DNA of 64,000 nt from assembly GCA_027618565.1 (NCBI GenBank), contig JAQCEQ010000002.1, positions 57,171-121,170 of the forward strand. Reading direction: 5' to 3'. Of the stretch, positions 1-8,371 are shown in pieces (position 1 is the stretch's first letter; every line of letters starts with the position of its first letter). A program made the translations under genes and the position numbers. Under the pieces are notes generated by a model, which searched no databases, was not told where the DNA came from, and worked only from the letters and a program-made list of their open reading frames with translations. The stretch is from Planctomycetota bacterium. Lineage in GTDB: Bacteria > Planctomycetota > Phycisphaerae > Phycisphaerales > SM1A02.

Positions 1-360
1 TCCCTCGACTGGGTCCACCGGTTCCGGCAGGTCCATCTGGATGGCCTGGTCCGCGATCGTCCGGCCGTCCACGCGTCGAGCGATGCGCGACACGAGCCGT
101 GACTCCTCCGCACTGCGGGCGAAGCGCGGGAACCCATCGCGCTCGTCGCGCAGGGCTTCCACCTGCCGGCGCAGCATGTCAAAGCCGCCGCGCTGGACCA
201 TGTAGTTCTCCGTCGCGGCCGAGATGGATGCTGCCTCGCTCTCCAGTGAACGGGCGCGCAGGTAATTGGGGACGATGAAGAACGCCACCGCGCAGGCGGC
301 GATGGCTGCAGGGACGGCGCCCCACACGATCAGGTCACGGCGCGAGTGGATGCGGCTCAT
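1..360 (-). CDS. PilO/GspM-like inner-membrane pilus assembly protein (partial, 5' part)
   Basis: Only the first 120 codons are inside the window; the frame stays open to base 1. The protein starts MSRIHSRRDLIVWG. A single hydrophobic segment follows at about residues 11-30, then a charged stretch at about residues 60-95 that could form a coiled coil (MLRRQVEALRDERDG). A short cytoplasmic tail, one membrane anchor and a periplasmic coiled coil are what PilO and GspM subunits look like, and the gene follows pilM- and pilN-like genes in that order. Its ATG shares one base with the TGA of the pilN-like gene, suggesting coupled translation. The family call rests on topology and gene order rather than a diagnostic motif. 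Confidence 0.6.
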   Translation of the reverse strand, partial: MSRIHSRRDLIVWGAVPAAIAACAVAFFIVPNYLRARSLESEAASISAATENYMVQRGGFDMLRRQVEALRDERDGFPRFARSAEESRLVSRIARRVDGRTIADQAIQMDLPEPVDPVEG

Positions 361-1052
361 CAGTGGTTCCTCAGGGTGAGCCTGGCCAGCCGCGACGATG
401 GGTCTTCGCGGGTGGCCCAGGGATCAACGGCGAAGGTGAGCGTGAAGTCGCGGTCGCCGCCGTTGCCGGAGGCGCTGCGAGTGTCCTCGACATTGACATC
501 GAGGAAGGGGGGCGTCCTGGAGAGCAGGTTGGCCAGTTCATCGATCGACCGATTGTCCGGCGCCACGCCGCGGATCTCGCCACGCAGGATGGAGATGACC
601 GGGCTGATGGACTGCGGGTCGGGGACCTTGGGACGCTTGGCGCCTGGCTTGGTCGCGGCGGCGAACGCTGGGTTGGCCTGCGATTCCAGCGAGATCGTGA
701 GCGCGGTGAGCACCATCCGCTCCGGCATCAGGTGCGTGACGGTTGCCAGCACATCGCTGCTCTGCACGGGCATGGCCAGGGTTCTGGCGGCGGTCATCTC
801 CCGGAAGAGGTGGTCTCGCTCGCGTTGGAGCGGTGAGATCATGTCGCTCAGGTCCTGCACGTTCCGGGTCAGGTCCGATGCCACCTGGTGGCTGATGGAG
901 GCGTTGCGCTGTTGCACAAAGCTGTGCGTCGCCATGCCGATGATCGTGGTGCCCGCCAGCGCACTGGTCAGGAGCATCGTTCGGAAACGGGTGCGGTGCC
1001 GCGCCAGTCGCGCCGCGTCGGCGGGGAGGAGGTCGATGAAGAACTCGCTCAT
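360..1052 (-). CDS. pilN: PilN-like pilus assembly protein
   Basis: A 230-residue protein. Starting at MSEFFIDLLP it has a cytoplasmic tail of about 24 residues containing the N-L-L-P-like segment typical of PilN, where PilM docks. One transmembrane segment follows at about 25-43, a heptad-like region at about 50-90, then a fold containing ATVTHLMPERMVLTALTIS, which resembles the PilN/GspL ferredoxin-like domain. PilN couples cytoplasmic PilM to the periplasmic PilO/PilP platform. The start at 1052 was preferred over an upstream in-frame start because its ATG overlaps the TGA of the pilM-like gene as ATGA. Assignment is by topology, motif and position between pilM- and pilO-like genes. Confidence 0.72.
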   Translation of the reverse strand: MSEFFIDLLPADAARLARHRTRFRTMLLTSALAGTTIIGMATHSFVQQRNASISHQVASDLTRNVQDLSDMISPLQRERDHLFREMTAARTLAMPVQSSDVLATVTHLMPERMVLTALTISLESQANPAFAAATKPGAKRPKVPDPQSISPVISILRGEIRGVAPDNRSIDELANLLSRTPPFLDVNVEDTRSASGNGGDRDFTLTFAVDPWATREDPSSRLARLTLRNH

Positions 1053-2113
1053 GACATGGTCTCCTGCAGGGCCGCCGCCGCCTGTGGGACATCGACTAGG
1101 AGGCTGCCTAGGCAACTGGCCCACGCAAAGAGGTTTCCGTCTTCGCCCGCGAGCGGCCCCAGGGCAAACTCCCGGCTGGGGCAGGTGAGCGTGGAGTTGA
1201 TGCCGCAGAGCGACTCAATGGCGTTCAGCAGGCCTGCGCGAGCGGCGCCGGGCCCGGTGGCCACCAGGCGCTCCGGCCAGGAGCCAGGACGCTGCCGTTC
1301 CATGTGCCGCAGATAGGTGAGCACCTGCTCGGCGAAGGGGTGCCAGGAGAGATCGGCGTCACTGGAGGCGTCGCCAGCCAGCGGGATGGAGCCTGCAGGG
1401 CTGGCGAACAAGTCCTTGCCGGCCGCGGAGCGAGCGCTCGCGCTGCTGGCGCCATGGATGGCGAATGAGTGGAAGACCACCAGGCCGCCGCGGTTGAGCA
1501 CCGCAAGCGTGGCCCACGCGTCTTCGACATGGAGCGCCGCGATCTGGCCCGAGCCAGACTGCACGCGCTCGCGCCGCCAGATCGTTCGGATCGCAGCCAG
1601 CGCCGCATGCTCCAGCCGCACGGGCTCCAGTCCCGCCGCCGCGACGACATCGCTGGCATAGAGGGCGGTGGACGTTCGGAGTGCCACGATGAGGAATGGG
1701 GATGCGTTTCCCGCCAGGCTCATGGTGGCCAGCGGAAGCGTGCGTGTCACCAGTTCCTCGCGCTCGATGCCGAAGTGGTCGACCGCCTCCCAGGCAGCCG
1801 ATTCCTGCAACTCTCGATCGGTTGACGATGGCAGCTCGGCCAACTCGCAGAGGAACGCCGACGACGGAAGCGTCAGCGCACACTCGCGGCCGCGGAATCC
1901 CGCCGCGCGGAGCATTCGTCGCAGTTCGTCTCCTTCCTGGGTCGACGCAGCCTCCCCAAGGCTTGGGTCGGCATGGAAGATGCTGGAGCCCACGGTTCCA
2001 GCCGCCAGGATGGCCGGGCGGATCGGGTCACGGTTCGACTGGCTCGCCAGGAGCCGGTCCGTGCCAAAGTCCAGGGCGATTCGGGTTCGTGGGTTGAGCG
2101 AGGCAAACTTCAT
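1049..2113 (-). CDS. pilM: PilM-like actin-fold pilus assembly protein
   Basis: A 354-residue soluble protein with the actin-like ATPase signature near the N terminus (IALDFGTDRLLA) and a second ATP-cleft-like segment (VRLEHAALAAIRTIW). It has no membrane segment. PilM is a cytoplasmic ring component that binds the N-terminal tail of PilN. The start at 2113 is preferred to the in-frame ATG at 2143 because GGAG lies about 6 bases before it while the longer version has no ribosome-binding site. It is the first gene of the pilM-N-O series on this strand and lies downstream of the pseudopilin gene, separated by a strong hairpin. Confidence 0.78.
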   Translation of the reverse strand: MKFASLNPRTRIALDFGTDRLLASQSNRDPIRPAILAAGTVGSSIFHADPSLGEAASTQEGDELRRMLRAAGFRGRECALTLPSSAFLCELAELPSSTDRELQESAAWEAVDHFGIEREELVTRTLPLATMSLAGNASPFLIVALRTSTALYASDVVAAAGLEPVRLEHAALAAIRTIWRRERVQSGSGQIAALHVEDAWATLAVLNRGGLVVFHSFAIHGASSASARSAAGKDLFASPAGSIPLAGDASSDADLSWHPFAEQVLTYLRHMERQRPGSWPERLVATGPGAARAGLLNAIESLCGINSTLTCPSREFALGPLAGEDGNLFAWASCLGSLLVDVPQAAAALQETMS

Positions 2114-2172
2114 GATGAGCTCCAATGGCTGTTGAGTATCCATCGGCCTGTCGGAGGCCGGGGTGAAGCGAA

Positions 2173-2204
2173 GCGCGCCGCGATCGTTGCCGATCGCGGC
2201 GCGC
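2173..2204 (-). terminator. 14-bp perfect hairpin after the pseudopilin gene
   Basis: Bases 2173-2186 and 2191-2204 are perfect inverted repeats of 14 bp around a 4-base loop. Read in the direction of the pseudopilin gene, which ends at 2255, the stem is followed by TTCGCTTC. That is a weak U-tract, so partial termination is the likely role. This would let the abundant pseudopilin be made in excess of PilM/N/O if some transcripts read through. Confidence 0.75.
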
Positions 2205-2254
2205 CATTCTTCCGGTTGCAGCGAAAGGAAGGCCTCCCGCTCAGTCAGCGACGA

Positions 2255-2656
2255 TCAGTTCGTCGGAGCGACCTTGCCATTGGCGTCGACATACCAAGTG
2301 TCGTTGCCGCTCACCTGGTTGGTGAGGTCGCCGTTCACGCAGTAGCCGGCGCTCACCAGCTTGGTGAGGTCTGCCGAGGCGATCTGGCCAGCGGCCGACA
2401 TGTCGATGTCGAGCGCGGGGTCGCCGTTGAACTCGTTGTAGCGAGTGATCATCGTCAGGATCTGGCCGGCGCGGGCCTCGGCGGCCTTCGTATTGCTGTC
2501 GTCCAGTGCGCTGGTCACGCTGGGCACGACCAGGGCCGCGAGGACGCTGAGGATGATGACCACGATCAGGATTTCGATGAGCGTGAAGCCGCGCTTCGTG
2601 CCCTTTGAGGATCCCTTGCTGGTCGTTGCGTAGTTGTTGAGGTGCGAGTTGTTCAT
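2255..2656 (-). CDS. Type II secretion/type IV pilus major pseudopilin-like protein
   Basis: A 133-residue prepilin. It has a 23-residue positively charged leader ending in G, then FTLIEILIVVIILSVLAAL, the hallmark prepilin peptidase site with F+1 and E+5 followed by the hydrophobic stalk. The rest is a small globular domain with one Cys. Size and position suggest the main subunit of a GspG-like pseudopilus, but the calcium-site motifs of GspG are not evident. The start at 2656 is favoured over the ATG at 2680 because AAGGAA lies about 9 bases upstream. The gene is transcribed away from the other pseudopilins and is followed by a terminator-like hairpin. Confidence 0.85.
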   Translation of the reverse strand: MNNSHLNNYATTSKGSSKGTKRGFTLIEILIVVIILSVLAALVVPSVTSALDDSNTKAAEARAGQILTMITRYNEFNGDPALDIDMSAAGQIASADLTKLVSAGYCVNGDLTNQVSGNDTWYVDANGKVAPTN

Positions 2657-2871
2657 AGTGAGCGTTCCTTTCGATTGCAAACCGGGGTGCCTCCGCCCAC
2701 TCGGGCGACTGCAAGAAGAACCATCGAATCAAGAACACGGGTGCAACAGCAATTGCGGGGAAAATGGCCCAAATTTTCTTTTGCCTCGCGCGATGGCGTT
2801 GGATCGCAGAGAGTTGGGGCTTTCATTTGCCCCGACGGGCTGGAATCGGACTGTTGTGAGACGAACCCCCG
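2657..2871. other. Divergent intergenic region between pseudopilin genes
   Basis: About 215 bases separate the minus-strand pseudopilin from the plus-strand pseudopilin operon. The region is less GC-rich around 2755-2785 (AAATTTTCTTTT). I see no gene in it and no confident -35/-10 pair, although promoters for both directions must lie here or nearby. Confidence 0.5.
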
Positions 2872-3363
2872 ATGACGCCTCGCTCTCCCAGCTTCGTTCG
2901 ATGGTCACGCCGCTCTAGGCGCGGGATCTCCTTGCTGGAGTGCGTGATTGCCGTGGTGATCGTGAGCGGCGCCATCGTCTCTGCCTCCATGAGCATCCAG
3001 CAGGGGATCGCGGCCCAGGAGGATGCATTGCGCATCTCGCTGGCCTCGTCGGCCGCCGAAAGCGCGCTGACGGAACTGCTTGTGCGCGACTACGACTCCA
3101 TGACGGCGGGGCAGGACACGAAGAACGCAGGGGAGATGGTCGACGCCTTCACGGGCAGCGCACTCCCCACCGACTATTCGCAGTTTGGTCGCACCGTCAC
3201 CATCGCCAACGAGAGCATCTCCATTCCCGGCTATGTCGGATTGGCGATGGAAGGCAAGATGATGACCGTGTCCGTGTTCGACCGGTTCGGCGATGTCGAC
3301 CGCGAGCTGATCCAACTGCGCCGGTTCCGCCCCAAGTCGATCGAGGAGAGCATCGACGGATGA
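2872..3363 (+). CDS. Minor pseudopilin (PilV/GspI-like)
   Basis: A 163-residue prepilin with a basic leader (RRSRRG) and the cleavage/stalk motif ISLLECVIAVVIVSGAIV, E at +5 of the mature chain. GspI and PilV minor pilins have a similar size and ISLLE-type start. The globular part has no recognised motif. First gene of a plus-strand series of pseudopilins; its TGA overlaps the ATG of the next gene. It would sit at or near the tip of a pseudopilus. The exact minor-pilin class is an inference from gene order (I, J, K-like, H). Confidence 0.78.
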   Translation: MTPRSPSFVRWSRRSRRGISLLECVIAVVIVSGAIVSASMSIQQGIAAQEDALRISLASSAAESALTELLVRDYDSMTAGQDTKNAGEMVDAFTGSALPTDYSQFGRTVTIANESISIPGYVGLAMEGKMMTVSVFDRFGDVDRELIQLRRFRPKSIEESIDG

Positions 3364-4082
3364 GCACTCGATTCCCAGCCGCCCGCCGTGCCTTCACGCT
3401 GGTCGAACTCCTGATCGCGACCGTCATCACCTCGATGATCTCGCTCTCGGTGGCTGGCCTGCTGTCCTTCGTGGGCGAGATGTCGGCTGGCCAGGAGAAC
3501 CGAGTGAGCGCCGTGGTCCGCGTGGCCGGCGTGCAGGCTCGGGTGGCCCGCCTGGCGCTGGAAGCCCGGATGTTCCTGGAGATGCGGCCCGAACGCGTGG
3601 CGCTCTGGCTCCCCAGCGAGATGCTGGAGGGCGCCGAGAGCGGCTCCGAGTCCAACTTCGACATCATCAACCTCGAAGAGGACGAGATCGTGTGGCTCAC
3701 CTGGGAGCAGCAGGAGGATGGCCGCTGGCGATTGCTGGAGCAGCGCCCGGACTCCGATGCGCTGGACCTGGTGGCGCTGGAGATTCAGAACCTGGAGGTC
3801 TACTTCACCTCCGATGGCGCCTACTGGGATTCCGTCTACACATGGCTCCGAGACAACGACGCGCTGGACTCGTCAGTGCTGGCGGAGGGAATTGCGGCGC
3901 CAACCATTGCGGGTGTGGTGCAGGCAACGCCCAGTTTCAAGTACGCCGCTGGCACCAATTGCTCGGCACGGTGGTTCGCAGGCGAGTACGCCTTCCAGGA
4001 CCCGGAGGCCCCCATCAACGCTCGCTTCGACGCGGCGATTGCCTTCCCTGACCCCCATCCACTCTGTGGAGGATCGTCATGA
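3360..4082 (+). CDS. Minor pseudopilin (PilW/GspJ-like)
   Basis: A 240-residue prepilin beginning MSTRFPAARRAFTLVELLIA; the A|FTLVE junction is the prepilin peptidase site. The globular region is acidic and contains ESNFDIINLEEDEIVWLTWE, and its size fits GspJ/PilW minor pilins. The ATG at 3360 overlaps the preceding TGA as ATGA, which decides the start; a longer open frame beginning upstream overlaps the previous gene and is not used. Its own TGA overlaps the ATG at 4079, so three genes are coupled. Confidence 0.78.
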   Translation: MSTRFPAARRAFTLVELLIATVITSMISLSVAGLLSFVGEMSAGQENRVSAVVRVAGVQARVARLALEARMFLEMRPERVALWLPSEMLEGAESGSESNFDIINLEEDEIVWLTWEQQEDGRWRLLEQRPDSDALDLVALEIQNLEVYFTSDGAYWDSVYTWLRDNDALDSSVLAEGIAAPTIAGVVQATPSFKYAAGTNCSARWFAGEYAFQDPEAPINARFDAAIAFPDPHPLCGGSS

Positions 4083-5806
4083 AACACCGACGCGGAGCCG
4101 CACTCCTGATGGCCCTCTTTGCCCTGGTGGTTGGAGCTGGCTCGGCCACAGCCTTCCTCAAGGGTCGTTCCGAGATCACCAAGGTCGGCGGCAACCTCCG
4201 AGATGCCGCGCTGGCGCGCAGCGCCGCCAGCGAGGGACTCTGCATCGCGCGAGAGCTGCTCGCGGCGATTTTCACGGAGTCGGATGCGACTTTGGCCAAT
4301 GCCTGGAGGACGCAACTGTCCGACGGCGTGCTCCTGGACAACTTTGAGCTCAACGGCGCGATCCTCAATGTCACGATCGAGGACATGAATACCGGCGCCC
4401 CCCCCACGATCAACACCACCGAGTTCGAGGCCCATGTCACTGTGGTGGTCGGTGGCACCAGCTACGCGATGACCGCGCAGCTGAGCTTGTCCAGCCTGGT
4501 GAAGGGCCAGTACGCGATGTTCGCCAACAAGTTCATGACGATGGAGGGCGAGAACTTCATCGGTCGGTGGGAGAACGCGCCGGCCTCCGCGGGGCTCAAC
4601 CCCGTGAACATTGGGACGCAGGCCGACCTCCAGAATTGGGGCTTCACCGGCATTTACATCGGCGGCGATGCGTACTTCGAGGACGAGCCGGTGGAAGTCC
4701 TCGGCTCCTACACCACGCTGGACGGCGCGATCGCCAGCCAGCCCACCCTGTTCCGGAAGGCTGCGCGCACGGGGGCGGTCGCGGTGAGCGTGGGCGGGGC
4801 CACTCATGTCCAGCGCTTCGCCGGCGGCGATCCCCTGTTGGGGAGCAACTGGGAAGTGTCCAGCCCCTACGAATACGACCTGCAGTGCTTCCTCTACTAC
4901 CCGGACGACGCCACGGAGCCGACGATCTGGGGCGCGGGAGATGACAAGGTGGCCAAGGTGCGACTACCGGCGGGAGAATCAATCGACATGATTGACCCGC
5001 CGGCGGAGCCGGCGTTCACCACCGGCACGGTCTACACCACCAACCAGACCTGGAGCGGGCAGGTGAAGACCGTCACGCCATTCCGCTGCAAGCGCAACTG
5101 GATCGGGTGGTACGGCGACCTCACCATCAAGAACAACTCCGTCGTCACCTTCACCAGCGGCGTGTACCGCATCGACGACAAGTTCAAGCTGGAGAACAGC
5201 CGCATCATCATCGACGGCAATGTCAAGATCGTCTGCAAGGCCGGCAGTTGGTGGGACTTTGACGCCAAGAGCCTGCAATTGCTCAACGCGACGGTGGAGG
5301 TCAAGCCGAACTCGCAGTTGCTGTTCTTCGTGGCCTACGACGTGGAGATGGACGATTCCTGGATCGGCTCGTACCAGGAGTGCGCCGGCGGCCCGGCAGG
5401 GCAGACGGTGGGTGACGCGCATCGGTGGCATTGGATGAACCAGTACGCCGGCCAGCCCGCCTGGCAGCCGGGTGCCTGCGCTGAATATGCGCCCGAGGAG
5501 CCTGCCTACATGGAACCCTGGCGAATCCGCGTGTACCCGGATCCCGGCTTCTTGTCGGAGATCTTCATCTGGGATTTGGGCAACACCAGCTTGATCGGCT
5601 CGATCTTCATGCCGACAAACCCCATGTTCCTGCGCGGCAGCACCCAGGTGTACGGACGCATTGCGGCGAACCACATCCGCATGCTGGACCAGTCCTCCTT
5701 CTTCTACGACCACGCGATGGACGACATCAGCGGCCTGACCGAGGGTGCTCCGCCACCCCGAGGCGGAAGCCAGAGTGTCCCCACTCGCATCAGCATCGAC
5801 TTCTGA
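4079..5806 (+). CDS. Large minor-pilin-like protein (PilX/GspK position)
   Basis: A 575-residue protein starting MKHRRGAALLMALFALVVG, the short basic leader and hydrophobic stalk seen in PilX and GspK proteins, which lack E+5. Residues from about 340 to 440 run as short beta strands with repeated spacing (VTFTSGVYRI, RIIIDGNVKIVCKAG, LLNATVEVKPNSQLLFFV), suggesting a right-handed beta-helix-like domain as in some PilX-associated proteins. It lacks the long helical GspK domain found in the gene at 62533-63924, so the two are different types. Position between GspJ-like and GspH-like genes suggests a tip or adhesive component. Confidence 0.65.
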   Translation: MKHRRGAALLMALFALVVGAGSATAFLKGRSEITKVGGNLRDAALARSAASEGLCIARELLAAIFTESDATLANAWRTQLSDGVLLDNFELNGAILNVTIEDMNTGAPPTINTTEFEAHVTVVVGGTSYAMTAQLSLSSLVKGQYAMFANKFMTMEGENFIGRWENAPASAGLNPVNIGTQADLQNWGFTGIYIGGDAYFEDEPVEVLGSYTTLDGAIASQPTLFRKAARTGAVAVSVGGATHVQRFAGGDPLLGSNWEVSSPYEYDLQCFLYYPDDATEPTIWGAGDDKVAKVRLPAGESIDMIDPPAEPAFTTGTVYTTNQTWSGQVKTVTPFRCKRNWIGWYGDLTIKNNSVVTFTSGVYRIDDKFKLENSRIIIDGNVKIVCKAGSWWDFDAKSLQLLNATVEVKPNSQLLFFVAYDVEMDDSWIGSYQECAGGPAGQTVGDAHRWHWMNQYAGQPAWQPGACAEYAPEEPAYMEPWRIRVYPDPGFLSEIFIWDLGNTSLIGSIFMPTNPMFLRGSTQVYGRIAANHIRMLDQSSFFYDHAMDDISGLTEGAPPPRGGSQSVPTRISIDF

Positions 5807-5825
5807 ACCAACCACTCCGCACGCC

Positions 5826-6365
5826 ATGCCATTCCAGCTTGCCCTTGCCTCATCGATCCATGCCCGGCTCAGGTCTGTCCGGCGTCGAACCCCTCGACTC
5901 TCCAAGACAGGGTTCTCGTTGCTGGAGGTCCTGGTGACCCTCATCATCGCCTCGGTCTTGGTAGCTCTCACCCTGCCAATGTTCGGCGACACGCGGACCT
6001 CCAAGATTGCTTCCGCGTACGAGGAACTGCATACGCACATCTTGCTGGCCCAGTCCGAGAGCATGGCCAACCCGACCGCCCCCGCGAGCATCCTGCTTCA
6101 TTCCACGGGGTATGTCGTTCAGGGGACAGCCGCGAGCGTGGACATCACCTTTGCCACGCAGGCCGACACGCAGGGCGTCACCATGGGGTGGGTGGACGCT
6201 CCCGGGGATCGCTTGGACTTCAACCACTACGGCGCGCTCAGCCTGGATCCGGACTCACCGAATCCCGTGCTGCTGCTGACGGTCCCGGGGTGTTCGACAG
6301 CGATGGAGGTGACGCTCTACAACTCCAGTGGCACCATCCAGGGTGAGTGGAAACCAGTGAACTGA
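5826..6365 (+). CDS. Minor pseudopilin (GspH/FimT-like)
   Basis: A 179-residue prepilin. A long leader of about 34 residues precedes FSLLEVLVTLIIASVLVALTLP, with E+5. Then comes SKIASAYEELHTHILLAQSESM, the helix that follows the stalk in GspH/FimT proteins. The C-terminal region ends TLYNSSGTIQGEWKPVN and fits a small beta-rich domain. The start at 5826 is the first ATG after the previous stop; an upstream frame would overlap the preceding gene. It ends the pseudopilin series and is followed by the secretin. Confidence 0.75.
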   Translation: MPFQLALASSIHARLRSVRRRTPRLSKTGFSLLEVLVTLIIASVLVALTLPMFGDTRTSKIASAYEELHTHILLAQSESMANPTAPASILLHSTGYVVQGTAASVDITFATQADTQGVTMGWVDAPGDRLDFNHYGALSLDPDSPNPVLLLTVPGCSTAMEVTLYNSSGTIQGEWKPVN

Positions 6366-6514
6366 GTGATTGATGGAATTGTTGCCGTGGGCGAGCCGAC
6401 AAGAGGATGTCAGTTGGAGCGTGGTTGTCGCACCTCCAGACGGTGTCCTTCATGGAAAGAAAGTCCGATAACACAGTCAACGGCGCCGCATATCGAGAGA
6501 TCGGGGGTGTGCTC

Positions 6515-8371
6515 ATGAGCAAAGTCATGGGTTCCATCGCCCTCGCCCTCACCCTCGTCGCCGGCACCGCCGTTGCGCTGGCCGCATCCGCTCCGCAGGC
6601 GGAGGGTGGCGCACCGTCCGCGGCGAAGCCACCCACCCAGGGCACTCCCGCGGTCGGCGCCCCAAGCGCGGCGACCGGACAGGGCGGATCGATCGCACCC
6701 GAACCGCCCCCGCTGGAAGTCTCCGCGCAGGGGACGATCAACTTCCGCGCCAAGGATGTCCCGGTTGCCAGCGCATTGGAGTTGCTGGCGCTTGAGACCA
6801 GACGCAACATCGTCGCTGGAAGTGATGTCACGGGGACGATCTCCGTCAACCTCTTTGATGTGCCATTTGACCGTGCCTTGGCCGCCATCACGCAGGCGCA
6901 CGGATTGGTCCGAATCGATGAGGGTGATGTGATCTTTGTCTACACGGGGGCGGCGTGGCAGAAGATCCTGGAGGGGCGGACGGCGCGCATTTCGCGGGTG
7001 TACGAACTCCAATTCATCAGTGCGCTGGACGCGATGGAATTCGTCAAGCCTTTGCTGAGCGAGAAGGGCAGTGCATCGGCACGAGGCACCGTGGAGACGG
7101 GGATCTCCACGACCCTCGCGACCAGCCAGGGAGACGCCTACGCAGGGACGCCGCGGCTGGTCGTTCATGACTTGCCCAGCGTGATCGATGCGGTCACCGC
7201 GGCGCTGGCGGAACTGGATGTGGCACCGGTGCAGATCAAGGTGGAGTGTGCCGTCGTGCAGGCCAAGGTGGAGGAAAACGCCGCGTTTGGCGTGGATTTC
7301 TCGTTTGTCACCAGCATGGATTTCTCCGGCGGTGTCAGCAACGTGGTGAGCGAACTGGCCGATGATCCTGCGGCCGGGACGAGCGAAACGGCCATCGTCA
7401 TCTCCGACATGCCGGGATTGCCCAGCGGGATCAATCCCACCTTCTCGGCGGGAGCGGTCCTCAGCAACGCCGCGATCTTCCTGACGCTCTTGGACCAGGT
7501 CACCGACACGGTCATCATTGCGCGTCCAAGCCTGCAGGTGCTCAATCGCCAGCGTGCCACCGTGCTCGTGGGCGAACGGCTCGGATACCTGAACACCACG
7601 CAAAACCAGGAATCCACGACGCAGTCCGTGGAGTTCCTCGACACAGGGACCAAGTTGACCTTGCGACCGTTTGCCAATCCCGACGGCACCATCCGCATGG
7701 AACTGTCGCCCAGCATCTCCACTGGAGAGGTGGAAATCTTTGAGACCACGGGTGCGATTGCGACGGTCCCCAGCGAATTCACGCAGGAGCTGACCACCAA
7801 CATCTCCGTGCGCAGCGGCGAGACGATCGTGCTTGGCGGCCTCTTCACCGAGCAGACCGTGACGACTCGACGCAATGTGCCGGGAGCCTCGGACGTCCCT
7901 GGCCTTGGTGCCGTCTTTGAGGGGCAAGTCGACGCCATCACGCGCAACGAGATCATCTTCCTGGTGACACCGACCATCGTGTCCCCCGAGCGCCTCTATG
8001 ACGAAGCCAAAGATGCGTTGCACCTGATCGACGAGGTGCGCGCGGGAACCCGCCAGGGGTTGCTGCCGTTCGCGCGCGAGCGTGTGTGCGCCGACTACGC
8101 GCAGCGGGCGTTCAATGCCTTCGCCGAGGGCGATCCGCAGTCTGCGTCGTGGTTCGTGGATTCCGTCCTCCGCGAGCGGCCCAGCACCGCATCGATGGTG
8201 CGCCTTCGTGAGCAGATCCGCAACGGCCCCGGGAGCCCGTGGACCGTCGACCTGGATTCGCGGATGCTGCTCACGCCTCCATTGCCCAATCCTGTGTCGG
8301 CACCCGCGGCACCCGCGGCACCAGCCGCTCCCGGCAGCGCGGCGCCGATCGATGTGGGAGGTGGGGAGTGA
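6515..8371 (+). CDS. Secretin, PilQ/GspD family (first locus)
   Basis: A 618-residue outer-membrane secretin. It has a signal peptide (MSKVMGSIALALTLVAG...ALAAS), then a Pro/Ala-rich linker. An N0/STN-type domain follows at about residues 70-150 of the mature frame (INFRAKDVPVASALELLAL), then a secretin N domain. The secretin barrel domain includes QVLNRQRATVLVGERLGY and VRSGETIVLGGLF. A helical tail of about 110 residues follows the barrel and ends in an Ala/Pro-rich stretch. It should form the exit pore for the pseudopilus encoded upstream. The start at 6515 was chosen because it gives a clean signal peptide and has a GGGGG stretch upstream; a longer in-frame start at 6407 would bury that signal. 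It overlaps the next gene by GTGA. Confidence 0.88.
   Translation: MSKVMGSIALALTLVAGTAVALAASAPQAEGGAPSAAKPPTQGTPAVGAPSAATGQGGSIAPEPPPLEVSAQGTINFRAKDVPVASALELLALETRRNIVAGSDVTGTISVNLFDVPFDRALAAITQAHGLVRIDEGDVIFVYTGAAWQKILEGRTARISRVYELQFISALDAMEFVKPLLSEKGSASARGTVETGISTTLATSQGDAYAGTPRLVVHDLPSVIDAVTAALAELDVAPVQIKVECAVVQAKVEENAAFGVDFSFVTSMDFSGGVSNVVSELADDPAAGTSETAIVISDMPGLPSGINPTFSAGAVLSNAAIFLTLLDQVTDTVIIARPSLQVLNRQRATVLVGERLGYLNTTQNQESTTQSVEFLDTGTKLTLRPFANPDGTIRMELSPSISTGEVEIFETTGAIATVPSEFTQELTTNISVRSGETIVLGGLFTEQTVTTRRNVPGASDVPGLGAVFEGQVDAITRNEIIFLVTPTIVSPERLYDEAKDALHLIDEVRAGTRQGLLPFARERVCADYAQRAFNAFAEGDPQSASWFVDSVLRERPSTASMVRLREQIRNGPGSPWTVDLDSRMLLTPPLPNPVSAPAAPAAPAAPGSAAPIDVGGGE

Noticed and set aside
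2940..3359. N-terminal extension of the GspJ-like frame
   Set aside because: It overlaps the preceding pseudopilin out of frame. The ATGA overlap at 3360 and the prepilin leader give a better start.
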